From positions 62,001 through 126,000 of the forward strand of contig CAAGLY010000002.1 of NCBI GenBank assembly GCA_900770925.1: DNA of 64,000 nucleotides, given 5' to 3'. Position numbers and translations under genes: made by a program. Below are positions 25,885 through 34,999 of the stretch, piece after piece (position 1 is the first letter of the stretch; each line of letters opens with the position of its first letter). The notes beneath the pieces were generated by a model. The model ran no database searches and was not told where the DNA came from. It saw only the letters and a list, made by a program, of their open reading frames with translations. This stretch comes from Bacilli bacterium. Lineage in GTDB: Bacteria; Bacillota_I; Bacilli_A; RFN20; CAG-288.

Positions 25885-26925
25885 ATGCCGGCTTTCTATA
25901 TTCCTGATTTCCATATTACCCATGTCGGGTTTAATGCACTGAATAAATCCAGAGAGGATCTTCATCAGATCTATGAGGCTTTAGGTTTCAAGGCATTAAA
26001 GAACGAAATCCTTACTCTCAACGATGAGAAGATAAAGTACTTTGCCTCAAACAGGGATATTCTCGGCGGATATGTCGATGAGCTTCTTAGCCTGATTGAA
26101 GCCAAGTGCAAGAAAGGCGACTATATTTTCCTTGATTTTCCTTTTGCTATCAAATTTGCCGGATACAGCAAAATTGTTTCTTATGCAAAAGGAAAAGGAA
26201 TGAAAGTCGTTTTCTTTATTCATGATCTTGATGGAGTCCGTTTCCGCAATCCTCTTCTCAACAGGAGCGATTCCTCCTGTTTAGATAGGGGAGACTATAG
26301 GATATCAGCTTCTAAGGAAAGGGACGATGTTCTGTTCAACACCTTAAAAGTATCTAAGAAAGTAAAAACCGTCAATTACGAATACTGGGATTATCTCTGC
26401 CCGGATATATTAAATAATCATCGTAATGCACTGCTCTGCTTTGCTGGGAATCTCGCTAAGTCAAGCTTTATCTCCGGGCTTCCGGATTCCTTGATCAGCG
26501 AAGGAGTGAATCTTTACGGAAAAGGGTTTGCCTCTAGCTATAAAGGACACTTCTGCGGCGAATATAATCCGGAAGAGCTTGTGTCTGTTCTTGACGGACG
26601 CTTCGGACTTGTCTGGGACGGAAAGAGCGCAAAGACCTGTAGCGGCAATTTCGGAAAATACCTCCGGATCAATACTTCCCATAAGTTCGGACTTTATAGG
26701 GCGAGCAATAAACCGGTGGTTGTCTGGCGGGAAGGGTCTCTAGCTTCTTTCGTTGCCAAAAAAGGCATCGGAGTTTCTGTATCCTCTTTGGACGAGATTC
26801 CTTATGTTCTATCCCGGATTGATGCTTACTCCTACCAGAACAGGGTGATGAATGTTGAATCTGTCCGTAAGGATGTCATTACCGGGAACCATTTCAAACG
26901 GGTTATTCTATCGACTAGGAAGTAA
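25885..26925 (+). CDS. Gtf3-like glycosyltransferase
   Basis: 346 residues, resembling the Gtf3/WsaF-like sugar transferases of Gram-positive surface glycosylation. Recognisable stretches are IFLDFPFAIKFAGYSKIV, KVVFFIHDLDGVR, LLCFAGNLAKSSFI, FGLVWDGKSAKTCSGNFGKY and SHKFGLYM(AGG)ASNKPVVVW, followed by GIGVSVSSLDEIP. The DGxS/CSGNFG region is the nucleotide-sugar site in that family. Cytoplasmic, no membrane segment. It starts immediately after the kinase stop codon. The acceptor is unknown. Confidence 0.75.
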   Translation: MPAFYIPDFHITHVGFNALNKSREDLHQIYEALGFKALKNEILTLNDEKIKYFASNRDILGGYVDELLSLIEAKCKKGDYIFLDFPFAIKFAGYSKIVSYAKGKGMKVVFFIHDLDGVRFRNPLLNRSDSSCLDRGDYRISASKERDDVLFNTLKVSKKVKTVNYEYWDYLCPDILNNHRNALLCFAGNLAKSSFISGLPDSLISEGVNLYGKGFASSYKGHFCGEYNPEELVSVLDGRFGLVWDGKSAKTCSGNFGKYLRINTSHKFGLYRASNKPVVVWREGSLASFVAKKGIGVSVSSLDEIPYVLSRIDAYSYQNRVMNVESVRKDVITGNHFKRVILSTRK

Positions 26926-26938
26926 TCTGTTTGTCTGA

Positions 26939-27445
26939 TTAGTCTTTGACTTCTTGCTCCTGTTTGGCAACTAAGTCGTAATCCGGATCGCCGAAGTTTG
27001 TCCTAGCTCTCCGGTCGTACCTCCTTGCACGGCAGACATCATAGAAGGTATCGTTGATATCCGTGAAGGTGTCTTTGATGGCTAAGCAATCGCAGGCCTG
27101 GTCATATGCAGTTGCGTTTTCATCCGGTCCTTCGGCAAGCCTCTTATGGTAATCCTTAAGATTTTCCCTGACATCATCGAAATAGTTAAGTTCTAACAGA
27201 GTATAGGATTCAAGGGCAGCGATTAAGTCCTCGTTCGAAAGGGTTTCGATTTTCTGACGATTGAAGACAAAGTTCTTTGTGAATTCCGGACTTAAATCCT
27301 GACCGACATTTTTTTCATCGGAATAATAGTCTGCAATTGTCATGAACTTTGCAACGGTATCAAGGAATTGCTTGTAGCTTTCTTTCCTTTTCTGCCTAGC
27401 TTCATCTGGAGTTCCAACATTAGGAAGATTGTTTTCGTTTGTCAT
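26939..27445 (-). CDS. Unknown soluble protein
   Basis: 168 residues; no family recognised. Acidic and charged, predicted mostly helical, with segments KRKESYKQFLDTVAKFMTIA, ALESYTLLELNYFDDVRENL and an Arg-rich patch CRARRYDRRARTNFG. No signal peptide or membrane segment. Its start overlaps the stop of the upstream gene by 4 bases, so the two are translationally coupled. Confidence 0.6.
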   Translation of the reverse strand: MTNENNLPNVGTPDEARQKRKESYKQFLDTVAKFMTIADYYSDEKNVGQDLSPEFTKNFVFNRQKIETLSNEDLIAALESYTLLELNYFDDVRENLKDYHKRLAEGPDENATAYDQACDCLAIKDTFTDINDTFYDVCRARRYDRRARTNFGDPDYDLVAKQEQEVKD

Positions 27446-28116
27446 TTTCGTTTGTCCTTTCTTTTCAAATCGAAGTAGCTGAGAATCGCAAGGATACCTT
27501 TCTTCGAATCCAAGATATCGTCTTCCTCTTCTTTGGCGGATAAGTAGATGGATAGTTCCTTCAGTAGGGAATCCTCATCCCTGTTGAATATTCCCTCGAG
27601 AACTGAAACCGGTTTGACATCATCCGGTACGATGAATGGTTCTACTCCGTATTCGAGGATTCCTTCCTGGATTGAATCAATCCTTGCCTTGACTCTATAG
27701 CAGGAGAGAACGCGGATCAGGAATTCGATATAGGCGTCTTCGATAGTCTCCTTAGTGAATTCCATCGGGGCAAAGGGAGAGGAATAGATATCTTCCTGTT
27801 CTTCTCTGTAGGAGAGAATAGAGAGGATATCATCGATATTGCTTTCGGTGAGGATTTCACAGTTAAGCAGAAGATCCTTCCTTGTGTTTCCGTCTTTCCT
27901 CTTTGAAAGGAGAAGGGTGAGCTGATCTGCCTGTCTGTAAATCTGCTCTTCGTTTTCATCGCTCCTTCGCTCTTCCGGATCTAATCCGTCCTTTCCCTCT
28001 TCGACATTTCGGAGAGCGAGAGTAAAGGAAAGAGACTTCCTCCTCTGAGAGTAGCTGATTAAGAGCTCTTGGTTCCTTAACAGGAACTGAGCGCGGTACC
28101 TTGCTGAGTTATTCAT
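27442..28116 (-). CDS. Unknown soluble protein
   Basis: 224 residues; no family recognised. Acidic (many Glu and Asp), probably helical. N-terminal RYRAQFLLRNQELLISYSQ, central SILSYREEQEDIYSSPFAPM, and a C-terminal KGILAILSYFDLKRKDKRK. No membrane segment. First gene of a two-gene unit with the 168-residue protein; a partner relationship is likely but only inferred. Confidence 0.6.
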   Translation of the reverse strand: MNNSARYRAQFLLRNQELLISYSQRRKSLSFTLALRNVEEGKDGLDPEERRSDENEEQIYRQADQLTLLLSKRKDGNTRKDLLLNCEILTESNIDDILSILSYREEQEDIYSSPFAPMEFTKETIEDAYIEFLIRVLSCYRVKARIDSIQEGILEYGVEPFIVPDDVKPVSVLEGIFNRDEDSLLKELSIYLSAKEEEDDILDSKKGILAILSYFDLKRKDKRK

Positions 28117-28432
28117 ACGGGTAATATTATAGTATGAAAAAAGGAGTTTTCCTGAATGAATTTGCTCCTAAGCGAAGAGAGGAGAAAAGATTGGAGGATA
28201 ATTCCTAGGTCCTCTTTCTCCGAGGGGAATGGACTAGCGATTACCTTCTCTGCTCATTTCGGCCAGGCTTTTGCTAACTATTAATAGGCATCGATTAAAT
28301 TCTGAAGGCTCAAGAGGCTTTTTTGGTTCCATTGAAACCTGAGAATCGGAAGGATCCAATATCTTTATGTCCATAGGAGAGTCGATGAGGGTAGAAACTA
28401 AATACTTAGGATTATATTCAAACCCGCTTTAT
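28117..28432. other. Gap without recognisable gene
   Basis: Holds the presumed minus-strand promoter of the two-gene unit ending at 26939. No coding region recognised. Confidence 0.45.
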
Positions 28433-28686
28433 GCAAGTATAATTGGAAATAATCGGGCTCGCAAGACAGTACAAGAAAAAGGTCCCAAGAATTACAGAAA
28501 CAGCTTGATGCGCCTGGATATAAAGAAAACGAATTAACCGATCTTAGCGGAAATAATGCTGCGTAAGCAAGAAGAAACTTGGCTGATTCTGCTTATGAGC
28601 AGGCCAGGTTTGAAGGAGTAGCATCCGATATGGAAAACGAGATTATCAATGGCGGAAAGTTATGGAAAGGAATGCTACAGATATGA
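28433..28686 (+). pseudogene. Decayed gene fragment of unknown family
   Basis: Three pieces read as protein: ASIIGNNRARKTVQEKG, then after a frameshift at ~28485 QELQKQLDAPGYKENELTD-LSGNNAA, then after a TAA at 28564 ARRNLADSAYEQARFEGVAS followed by DMENEIINGG, ending in TGA at 28684. The amphipathic, charge-rich text is unlike random translation. No start or ribosome site remains and I cannot name the family. Confidence 0.4.
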
Positions 28687-28835
28687 TGAGCGCGTTGAGA
28701 AGAAGAAACAAGGAGAACGTAATTCCTAGCCCTTATTTTAAGGGGAGGAGAAATGGTACTGCAGGGCTAAGTTTGAAAAGTTAGCCTATTCTATAGGGAA
28801 TCGAATGAAGTAATCTATTAATGAGGTGATAAGAG

Positions 28836-30107
28836 ATGACTAGACTTCTGCTTAAGCTGTTTGTTAAGGATTACCAGAATACGGAAGATGTGCTTGTCCG
28901 GAAAAAGTACGGATTATTAGGCTCTTTTTTCGGTTTGATTACGAACTTTATTCTCTTTCTGGCAAAGATTATCATTGGTATTCTCAGGAACAGGACTTCT
29001 ATTCTTGCCGATGCAATCAACAACTTATCTGACTTCGGAAACAACTTCCTTTCGATTTTCGGCTTCAAGGTATCGGCTAAGAAAGCCGATAAGGAGCATC
29101 CTTTCGGACACCAGAGAAGGGAATATGTCATCTCTCTGATTATTTCCTGTGTCATTATCGCTCTCGGTGTATTGATGGGCTATCAGGGAATTAATGACTT
29201 AGTCGTGTTCTTTAAGTCCATTGCCTCTACTGGCAAGCCTTCCCTTGATCAGACCTTTGTTTCTGCAGACGGAAGCAAGAACGTAGTAAAGTTTGCTGCT
29301 ACTCTTGCTATCCTTTTCTTAGCTATTCTCATTAAGCTCTCCCAGTCTCTTCTTTATCGTTCTCTAGGCAAACGGATTAACTCTCTTCAGCTAGAGGCCT
29401 TATCGAAAGATTCCCGTAATGACAGGGTATCTACCCTGCTTGTTATTGTCGGGGTTATCATCACTTGGTTCACCTCCTATAATGTTGACTGTTTCTTTAC
29501 TTTGGTAGTTGCCGTCCTTGTTATTCTCTCCGGAGTTGGAATACTGAAAACAGCAGCGGAGCTTCTTCTTGGCGAAGAACCGAGCAAGGAAGTCATCCGT
29601 ACGATGGTGAATAAAATTCTCTCTCATCAAGGCGTCTTAGGTGTCCATGATCTCACTAGGCATTGCTATGGAAAAGTCGTGTTCGCAGTTATCCATGTCG
29701 AAGTCGATGCGTCTATTTCAATCAGGAAGAGCCATGAAAGGATTGATGAGATCGAGCGGGAGATTTATCAGACTAGGGATATTCAGCTGACTATCCATAG
29801 GGATCCTGTTCTTGTCAACGATCCGGAAACGGATGAATACCACCAGGCGATAAGGGATGCTCTGATAGAATATCCCTATTCAATCCGCAGGCATGACTTC
29901 CGGATTGTCTCTGCTGATAAGTTTGTCAATCTTGTCTTTGATGTCGTTAGGCCGAATGAAATCGATAATGAGAAGGGACAGAAAGAGCTGACGGATTACC
30001 TTAGGGAAAAAGTCAACGGAAAGTTCGGTAAGCAGATCTATCTTGTCATTAACTTTGATGATTCGATCCAGGACTTTCTCTCTAAAGCAGAAGAAGCCGA
30101 AAAGTAA
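28836..30107 (+). CDS. Cation diffusion facilitator (divalent metal efflux)
   Basis: 423 residues with six membrane segments and a long cytoplasmic C-terminal domain. It exports Zn, Mn or Fe in exchange for protons. Signatures are SILADAINNLSDFGNN (metal site A, D-x-x-x-D with NxxD), ADKEHPFGHQR(AGA)M(AGG)EYV where the family has GHGRMEY, SKDSRNDRVSTLLV, and QLTIHM(AGG)DPV near the end (family IHMDP). GTG or other upstream starts are not needed; GAGGTGATAAGAG precedes the ATG. The metal is not determinable from sequence; the NxxD in the site suggests Mn/Fe as well as Zn. Confidence 0.9.
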   Translation: MTRLLLKLFVKDYQNTEDVLVRKKYGLLGSFFGLITNFILFLAKIIIGILRNRTSILADAINNLSDFGNNFLSIFGFKVSAKKADKEHPFGHQRREYVISLIISCVIIALGVLMGYQGINDLVVFFKSIASTGKPSLDQTFVSADGSKNVVKFAATLAILFLAILIKLSQSLLYRSLGKRINSLQLEALSKDSRNDRVSTLLVIVGVIITWFTSYNVDCFFTLVVAVLVILSGVGILKTAAELLLGEEPSKEVIRTMVNKILSHQGVLGVHDLTRHCYGKVVFAVIHVEVDASISIRKSHERIDEIEREIYQTRDIQLTIHRDPVLVNDPETDEYHQAIRDALIEYPYSIRRHDFRIVSADKFVNLVFDVVRPNEIDNEKGQKELTDYLREKVNGKFGKQIYLVINFDDSIQDFLSKAEEAEK

Positions 30108-30115
30108 CCATTTTG

Positions 30116-30146
30116 TCTAGGTTATCTGATTGAGCCTAGGCTTTTT
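30116..30146 (+). terminator. Terminator after the cation exporter gene
   Basis: TCTAGGT, a loop, then GCCTAGGC followed by TTTTT. Confidence 0.7.
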
Positions 30147-30152
30147 ATATCT

Positions 30153-30181
30153 TTAGTTTTAACTAGAAAATCTAGTATAAT
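30153..30181 (+). promoter_or_regulatory. Promoter of lysS
   Basis: A perfect TATAAT at 30176 with a weak -35 (TTAGTT) 17 bases upstream. It gives a ~45-nt leader. No T-box is visible. Confidence 0.5.
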
Positions 30182-30230
30182 AACTATATTGCGGTTAACT
30201 AACTTACTTTTAATATGAAAGGACAGAAAT

Positions 30231-31751
30231 ATGGCAAATCCAAACGTTAATGAAGCAAAAGAAAAAGAAGCCTATGAGAAACAGCTGAATGACCAGGAAA
30301 GGCATCGGAGAGAGAAACTCGATCTCTATCGCCAGAGGGGAATCGATCCCTTCGGACATAAGTTCGATGCCAACTCTTCAGCTAGTCAGCTAAAGGCTGA
30401 TTATGCTTCCCTGCAGCCGGAGGAAATCAAGGAAGAGAGCAGCGTCTCTATTGCCGGCCGTATTGTCTTACTCCGTAAGATGGGCAAGGCATCCTTTATC
30501 ACTCTGCAGGATAAAACCGGCCGTATTCAGGTCTATATCCGTCAGGATGTTGTCGGCGAAGAGAATTACAAGGTTTTCAAGAGGGCTGACTTAGGCGATA
30601 TCTGTGGCGTTGAAGGCGTCAGGAGGAAGACAAAGACCGGCGAAGTCACTATCCGTGCGACCAAATATACGCATCTTGTCAAGGCCTTACGTCCGCTTCC
30701 AGATAAATTCCATGGACTCACTGATCCGGAGGACCGCCGCCGTCATCGTTATGTTGACTTAATTGTCAATGAGGATAGCCGCCGTATTGCCTTCAGGCGT
30801 CCAAAGATTGTCTCCGGAATCCGTCACTTCAGGGATAGCCTTGGCTATGTCGAAGTCGAGACTCCGATTCTTCAGCCGATTCTCGGCGGTGCAAACGCAA
30901 AACCGTTTGTCACGCATTATAACGCCCTTGATTCCGACTTCTATCTCCGTATTGCAACTGAGCTTGAATTAAAGCGGCTGCTTGTCGGAGGAAGGGAACG
31001 CGTCTATGAAATCGGACGTAACTTCCGTAATGAAGGCGTCGATTCCACACACAATCCTGAATTCACTTCCAGGGAAGCCTATCAGGCTTTCGGAAATCTT
31101 GATGATAGGAGGCAGAGGACGGAAGATCTCTTCCACTATCTTGCCAAGGAAGTCGTCGGTAAGGAACAGTTCAAGTGGCTTGGCTACGATATTGATTTAT
31201 CTAAGCCGTTCAAGAAGGTCACTAGGACGGATGCCATCAAAGAGAAGATCGGTGTCGATTTCTATCAGGTCAAGGATTTAGATGAAGCTAAGGAACTGGC
31301 CAAGAAGTATGGTGTTGAGGTCGAGCCTCACTTCTTATGGGGACATGTTCTCAATGCCTTCTTTGAGAAGTTCTGCGAAGCGGACTTAGTCCAGCCGACT
31401 TTTGTCTGCCAGCATCCGGTTGATATTTCTCCTTTAGCCAAAAAGGATCCGAACGATTCACGTTTCACTCAGCGTTTTGAGAGGTACATCTCTACTCATG
31501 AAAGGTGCAACGCTTTCACCGAGCTTAATGATCCTCTTGATCAACGTGCCCGTTTCGAAGAACAGGTCGAAGAAAAGAAGAAGGGCAATGATGAAGCCTG
31601 CGAAGTCGATACTGACTTCTGCGAGGCTCTTGAATACGGAAGGCCGCCGGCTGGCGGTATCGGATACGGAATCGACCGTCTCTGCAGGTTCTTTGCTGAG
31701 ACCGATTCTATCCGTGATGTCCTTCTTTTCCCGACACTTAAACGGAAGTAA
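30231..31751 (+). CDS. lysS: Lysyl-tRNA synthetase, class II
   Basis: 506 residues: an N-terminal OB-fold anticodon domain, then the class II catalytic core. Motif 1 is RYVDLIVNEDSRR...VETPIL; motif 2 is GGM(AGG)ERVYEIGRNFRNEG; then NPEFTSM(AGG)EAYQAF and LDDM(AGG)M(AGG)QM(AGG)TEDLF; motif 3 is YGM(AGG)PPAGGIGYGIDRLCM(AGG)FF then SIRDVLLFP. Every AGG here falls at or near a family Met, while the Arg of EIGR, FRNEG and GIDR are CGN. I count 17 in-frame AGG against one internal ATG. The gene is intact and has AAAGGACAG as ribosome site. Confidence 0.98.
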   Translation: MANPNVNEAKEKEAYEKQLNDQERHRREKLDLYRQRGIDPFGHKFDANSSASQLKADYASLQPEEIKEESSVSIAGRIVLLRKMGKASFITLQDKTGRIQVYIRQDVVGEENYKVFKRADLGDICGVEGVRRKTKTGEVTIRATKYTHLVKALRPLPDKFHGLTDPEDRRRHRYVDLIVNEDSRRIAFRRPKIVSGIRHFRDSLGYVEVETPILQPILGGANAKPFVTHYNALDSDFYLRIATELELKRLLVGGRERVYEIGRNFRNEGVDSTHNPEFTSREAYQAFGNLDDRRQRTEDLFHYLAKEVVGKEQFKWLGYDIDLSKPFKKVTRTDAIKEKIGVDFYQVKDLDEAKELAKKYGVEVEPHFLWGHVLNAFFEKFCEADLVQPTFVCQHPVDISPLAKKDPNDSRFTQRFERYISTHERCNAFTELNDPLDQRARFEEQVEEKKKGNDEACEVDTDFCEALEYGRPPAGGIGYGIDRLCRFFAETDSIRDVLLFPTLKRK

Positions 31752-31754
31752 ATA

Positions 31755-32975
31755 ATGGCAGGAGTAAGCTTCCTCGAAAAAGATTTCCCGAATATATGGG
31801 ACTATCTTTATTCCTACGGAAACACTTCCTTTAAACAGCTGCCTTTTAATGCTGCCGACAATCTGGTTTTAGCCTGCCTTACCTATATCCCATGGGAGAA
31901 ATTCGAGGAGCCGAACGAATCCTTCAAGCCTCTCACTCTGAAGCATGCTGTAGAGGATTTCCTCGGTTGGCTAAGACCTGATTTTCTTTTGCATCACTAC
32001 CCGGACTGGTGTAAGAAGCAGCTTGTTGTCGCTGCTGCTTTGCTTAAATCATCCCGTTTTGCATCTCTGAAATGGACTTCTTTCGGGTTTGAGCTCTCTC
32101 ACGAAGACAATACTCAGTTCGGAGCTAGGGCGATTGATTTAGGAGGGGATGCTAAGGCGGTCTGCTTCCGGGGAACGGATAATTCTATTCTCGGATGGAA
32201 GGAAAGCCTGAATTTAGCAATCTATCCTTCTGTTCCTGGACAGGTCTCTGCTGCTAAATTTCTAAAGGAACAGAGGAAGAACTATCCAGAGAAGAAATTC
32301 TATGTCCTCGGGCATAGTAAAGGAGGGAATCTGGCTGTCTATGCCTCCTCTAGGCTGACAGAAGAGGAAGCAGAACGGGTTATTACGATCTATAGCGATG
32401 ACGGTCCTGGATTAGCCAAGGAAATCTTTAACTTAGAAGGCCATCATCGGATTCAGCCTAAGATTGTCCATATTGTTCCGGAATATGATGTCATCGGATC
32501 TCTTCTGCTGCATGAGCAGATCACTAGGATTGTAAAGGCATCTCCGAACAATGACTTCCTAAATCAGCATGATCTGAATAACTGGCATCTGAATAAAGAC
32601 TGTCTTTATCAGCTTGATCTGGCAGAAAAACTGGAACCGAATTCTGAACTTGTTTCTGACTCGGTCAATGAGCTTTTAGATACCAAGCTATCCGATAAGA
32701 AGGAAAGAGAAAGGCTGGTTAACGCTCTTTTCAATACGGTGACGGAGAGGGGTGTGACGGAAGCCGGTAAGGTTTTGGAAAATCCCAACCGCTTCATCAG
32801 GAAATTCCTCCTTCAGTTTACTAAGCAGGATAAGCTAGAGAAAAGAAAGAGGCGTGGATTTGCTTTTGATCTGATCCGGGTGATTCGGAAGAACTGGTTT
32901 GCTCGGCTCGGAAAGGCGAAAAAGAATGAAAAAGAGAGGACTCCCGCTCTTTTGGAAGATAAAAAGAAAATATGA
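31755..32975 (+). CDS. Mbeg1-like/DUF2974 alpha/beta hydrolase
   Basis: 406 residues. The N-terminus (FPNIWDYLYSYGNTSFKQLP, NAADNLVLACLTYIP) matches the family opening, and the nucleophile elbow is LGHSKGGNLAVYASS with GxSxG as GHSKG. IYSDDGPG and IVPEYDVIGSLLLHE follow, as do QHDLNNW with the likely catalytic His. It is probably a lipase or esterase of unknown substrate. A basic C-terminal tail (KRKRRGFAFDLIRVIRKNW) may contact membrane. The stop overlaps the start of the ABC ATPase gene. Confidence 0.8.
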   Translation: MAGVSFLEKDFPNIWDYLYSYGNTSFKQLPFNAADNLVLACLTYIPWEKFEEPNESFKPLTLKHAVEDFLGWLRPDFLLHHYPDWCKKQLVVAAALLKSSRFASLKWTSFGFELSHEDNTQFGARAIDLGGDAKAVCFRGTDNSILGWKESLNLAIYPSVPGQVSAAKFLKEQRKNYPEKKFYVLGHSKGGNLAVYASSRLTEEEAERVITIYSDDGPGLAKEIFNLEGHHRIQPKIVHIVPEYDVIGSLLLHEQITRIVKASPNNDFLNQHDLNNWHLNKDCLYQLDLAEKLEPNSELVSDSVNELLDTKLSDKKERERLVNALFNTVTERGVTEAGKVLENPNRFIRKFLLQFTKQDKLEKRKRRGFAFDLIRVIRKNWFARLGKAKKNEKERTPALLEDKKKI

Positions 32976-33967
32976 ATCTGTTAGATCTGCATGGACATCG
33001 GAAAGAGGAAACTCATGGACCAAAGGATGTTATCAGGGAGGTTTCTCAGCTTGTCAAATGCTATGGTGACTTTACGGCCGTAGACGGAATTTCGTTTTCC
33101 GTAAAACGGGGAAGCCTCTTTGCTTTCCTTGGCCTTAACGGAGCAGGCAAGTCCACTACCATCAACATCATTACCAGTATTATTCCTAAGAATTCCGGAA
33201 AAATCTATATTGACGGACTGGATTTAGACAAGCATCGGGATGTCATTAAGAATAAAATCGGTATTGTCTTTCAGAATTCGGTCTTAGATCCGGTTCTGAC
33301 TCCTAAGGAGAATCTGACTCTTCGGGCAGGCTTCTATGGAATCACCGGAAAGGAATTCAAAAACCGGCTTCAGGTCCTTACAGACAGGCTCGACCTTTCT
33401 TTCTTTAGGAACAGACCGGTCGGAAAGCTTTCCGGCGGCCAGAGACGAAGAGTCGATATTGCCCGGGCCAGGGTCCATGATCCCGCGCTCCTTATTCTGG
33501 ATGAACCGACGACCGGACTTGATCCTCAGACCCGGCTATCTGTCTGGAACCTTGTTAACTCTCTTCGTGAAAAGACAGGAATGACCGTGTTTTTAACGAC
33601 TCATTATAGGGAAGAAGCAGAAAAAGCAACTTATGTTTTGATTAGGAACCATGGAAAAATTATTGCCGAAGGTACTCCAACAGAACTGCGGAATATCTAT
33701 TCTGGTGATTATCTGAAGCTCCATCATAAGAACACGGATGAATTCGAAGCTTTAGTTAAATCGATGGACCGTCCTTACTCCTATAACCATGATGGACGTT
33801 TCTATCAGATTAAGGTGAAGGGTTCCAAGGATGCGATTTCCCTGCTCGAGCGCTACAAGGCAGACATCGGTGACTTTGAAGTCGAGAAGGGAAGCAGGGA
33901 TGATGTATTCCTTAATGCCACCGGCATTAAGGCAATCAGGGAGGCTGACCATCATGAAACGCGATAA
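32972..33967 (+). CDS. ABC exporter ATPase (DrrA/CcmA family)
   Basis: 331 residues. Walker A GLNGAGKSTTINIIT, Q-loop VFQNSVLDPVLTP, signature LSGGQRRRVDIARA, Walker B LILDEPTTGLDPQTR and H-loop FLTTHYREEAE are all intact. A ~90-residue C-terminal extension is typical of drug and lipid exporters. It overlaps the hydrolase gene by 4 bases and its permease gene by 14 bases, so the three are coupled. Substrate unknown. Confidence 0.9.
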   Translation: MNLLDLHGHRKEETHGPKDVIREVSQLVKCYGDFTAVDGISFSVKRGSLFAFLGLNGAGKSTTINIITSIIPKNSGKIYIDGLDLDKHRDVIKNKIGIVFQNSVLDPVLTPKENLTLRAGFYGITGKEFKNRLQVLTDRLDLSFFRNRPVGKLSGGQRRRVDIARARVHDPALLILDEPTTGLDPQTRLSVWNLVNSLREKTGMTVFLTTHYREEAEKATYVLIRNHGKIIAEGTPTELRNIYSGDYLKLHHKNTDEFEALVKSMDRPYSYNHDGRFYQIKVKGSKDAISLLERYKADIGDFEVEKGSRDDVFLNATGIKAIREADHHETR

Positions 33968-34979
33968 AGTCTATACCAACCAGTGGCGCGCTTTCCTTTC
34001 TCTGCTTGAACGTCACTTCCTTGTTTTCCTTAAGGATATTCCGACAAGGATCTTTACTCTTAGGGTTCCTCTTGCTATCTTTGCTGTCTATGTCGTCTTT
34101 CTTCGTCCTAGGGAAGTCGGACAGATCAAATCCTTTAGGATTCAGAACGTGAACGGTCTGACAGAAGAAAGGCTGAAGGGCGAACAGAGGGAACCTTTGA
34201 GGCATCGGATATACGGTATTGCCGACTGCTGGATGATTTCCGGTGTTCTGGCTGTTTCCTGTATTACCGTCTCTTTGAACTCTAACTATATTGTTGTCCG
34301 GGATAAGGAGCGGAAAACATCCATGGATTTTGTCTCCTCTCCGATTCTGCCGAGAACAATTTCCTTTTCCTATAGGGCCTTTAATTGGTTTGTTACTTTC
34401 TTCAGGAACGTGATTGTCTATCTTATCTGCCTAATCTATCTTGGCATTTACGGTGCTTACAGGATATCGGCAAGGGATTTCTTTGCCATCATCGGTGTTC
34501 TGCTTCTTTCTACTCTCTCCTCTTCTACGCTGACCTACTTCATCTGTTCCTTTATTCAGCGGGAGGCCATAAGGTCTCCGATTGTTGCCATTGTCTCTGC
34601 GGCAGTCGGCTTTCTAATCGGTGCCTACAGGCCGTCGAACAGGGGACCGAAATACATTGATCAGATCACGAGGTTCTTCCCGGGAACCTATTCAGCCGGT
34701 CTTCTTCGGAATTACTTCAGGAGCGTTCCGATCCAGAAGCTTACCATTCAGTTCTCTCAGCCAGGCTATGAGCCTTTCCTTCCTTTAGTCAAACAGCTGA
34801 CAGATGAGTTCTCTCTGACTCTCTCTTTCTTTGGATTAGAGGTCTCTCCTTTTGCAAGGACATGGGTTCTCTTTATCTTCTCTGGTATATTCCTTATCCT
34901 TGATATTATCTTCTCTTCCCGTAATGCACTGAACTTCCTTACGGCGAAGAAAAAGAAGAACAGAAAGAAGTCTGCTTAA
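33954..34979 (+). CDS. ABC-2 type exporter permease
   Basis: 341 residues with about six membrane segments. The N-terminal region TM(AGG)IFTLM(AGG)VPLAIFAVYVVFL corresponds to the usual S-L-x-x-P-L-x-x-L-L-Y-V-x-F-L opening, with two AGG at hydrophobic positions. ATG at 33954 lies inside the ATPase 3' end (MKRDKVYTNQWRAF). A long soluble loop before the second half and a C-terminal helix ending in KKKKNRKKSA are seen. It works with the preceding ATPase. Confidence 0.85.
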   Translation: MKRDKVYTNQWRAFLSLLERHFLVFLKDIPTRIFTLRVPLAIFAVYVVFLRPREVGQIKSFRIQNVNGLTEERLKGEQREPLRHRIYGIADCWMISGVLAVSCITVSLNSNYIVVRDKERKTSMDFVSSPILPRTISFSYRAFNWFVTFFRNVIVYLICLIYLGIYGAYRISARDFFAIIGVLLLSTLSSSTLTYFICSFIQREAIRSPIVAIVSAAVGFLIGAYRPSNRGPKYIDQITRFFPGTYSAGLLRNYFRSVPIQKLTIQFSQPGYEPFLPLVKQLTDEFSLTLSFFGLEVSPFARTWVLFIFSGIFLILDIIFSSRNALNFLTAKKKKNRKKSA

Positions 34980-34999
34980 GGTTGGGAGGTTATTTATTC

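Noticed and set aside
28740..28835. yybP-ykoY manganese riboswitch before the cation exporter
   Set aside because: AAGGGGAGGAG resembles one consensus strand, but the second helix and the conserved loop are missing.
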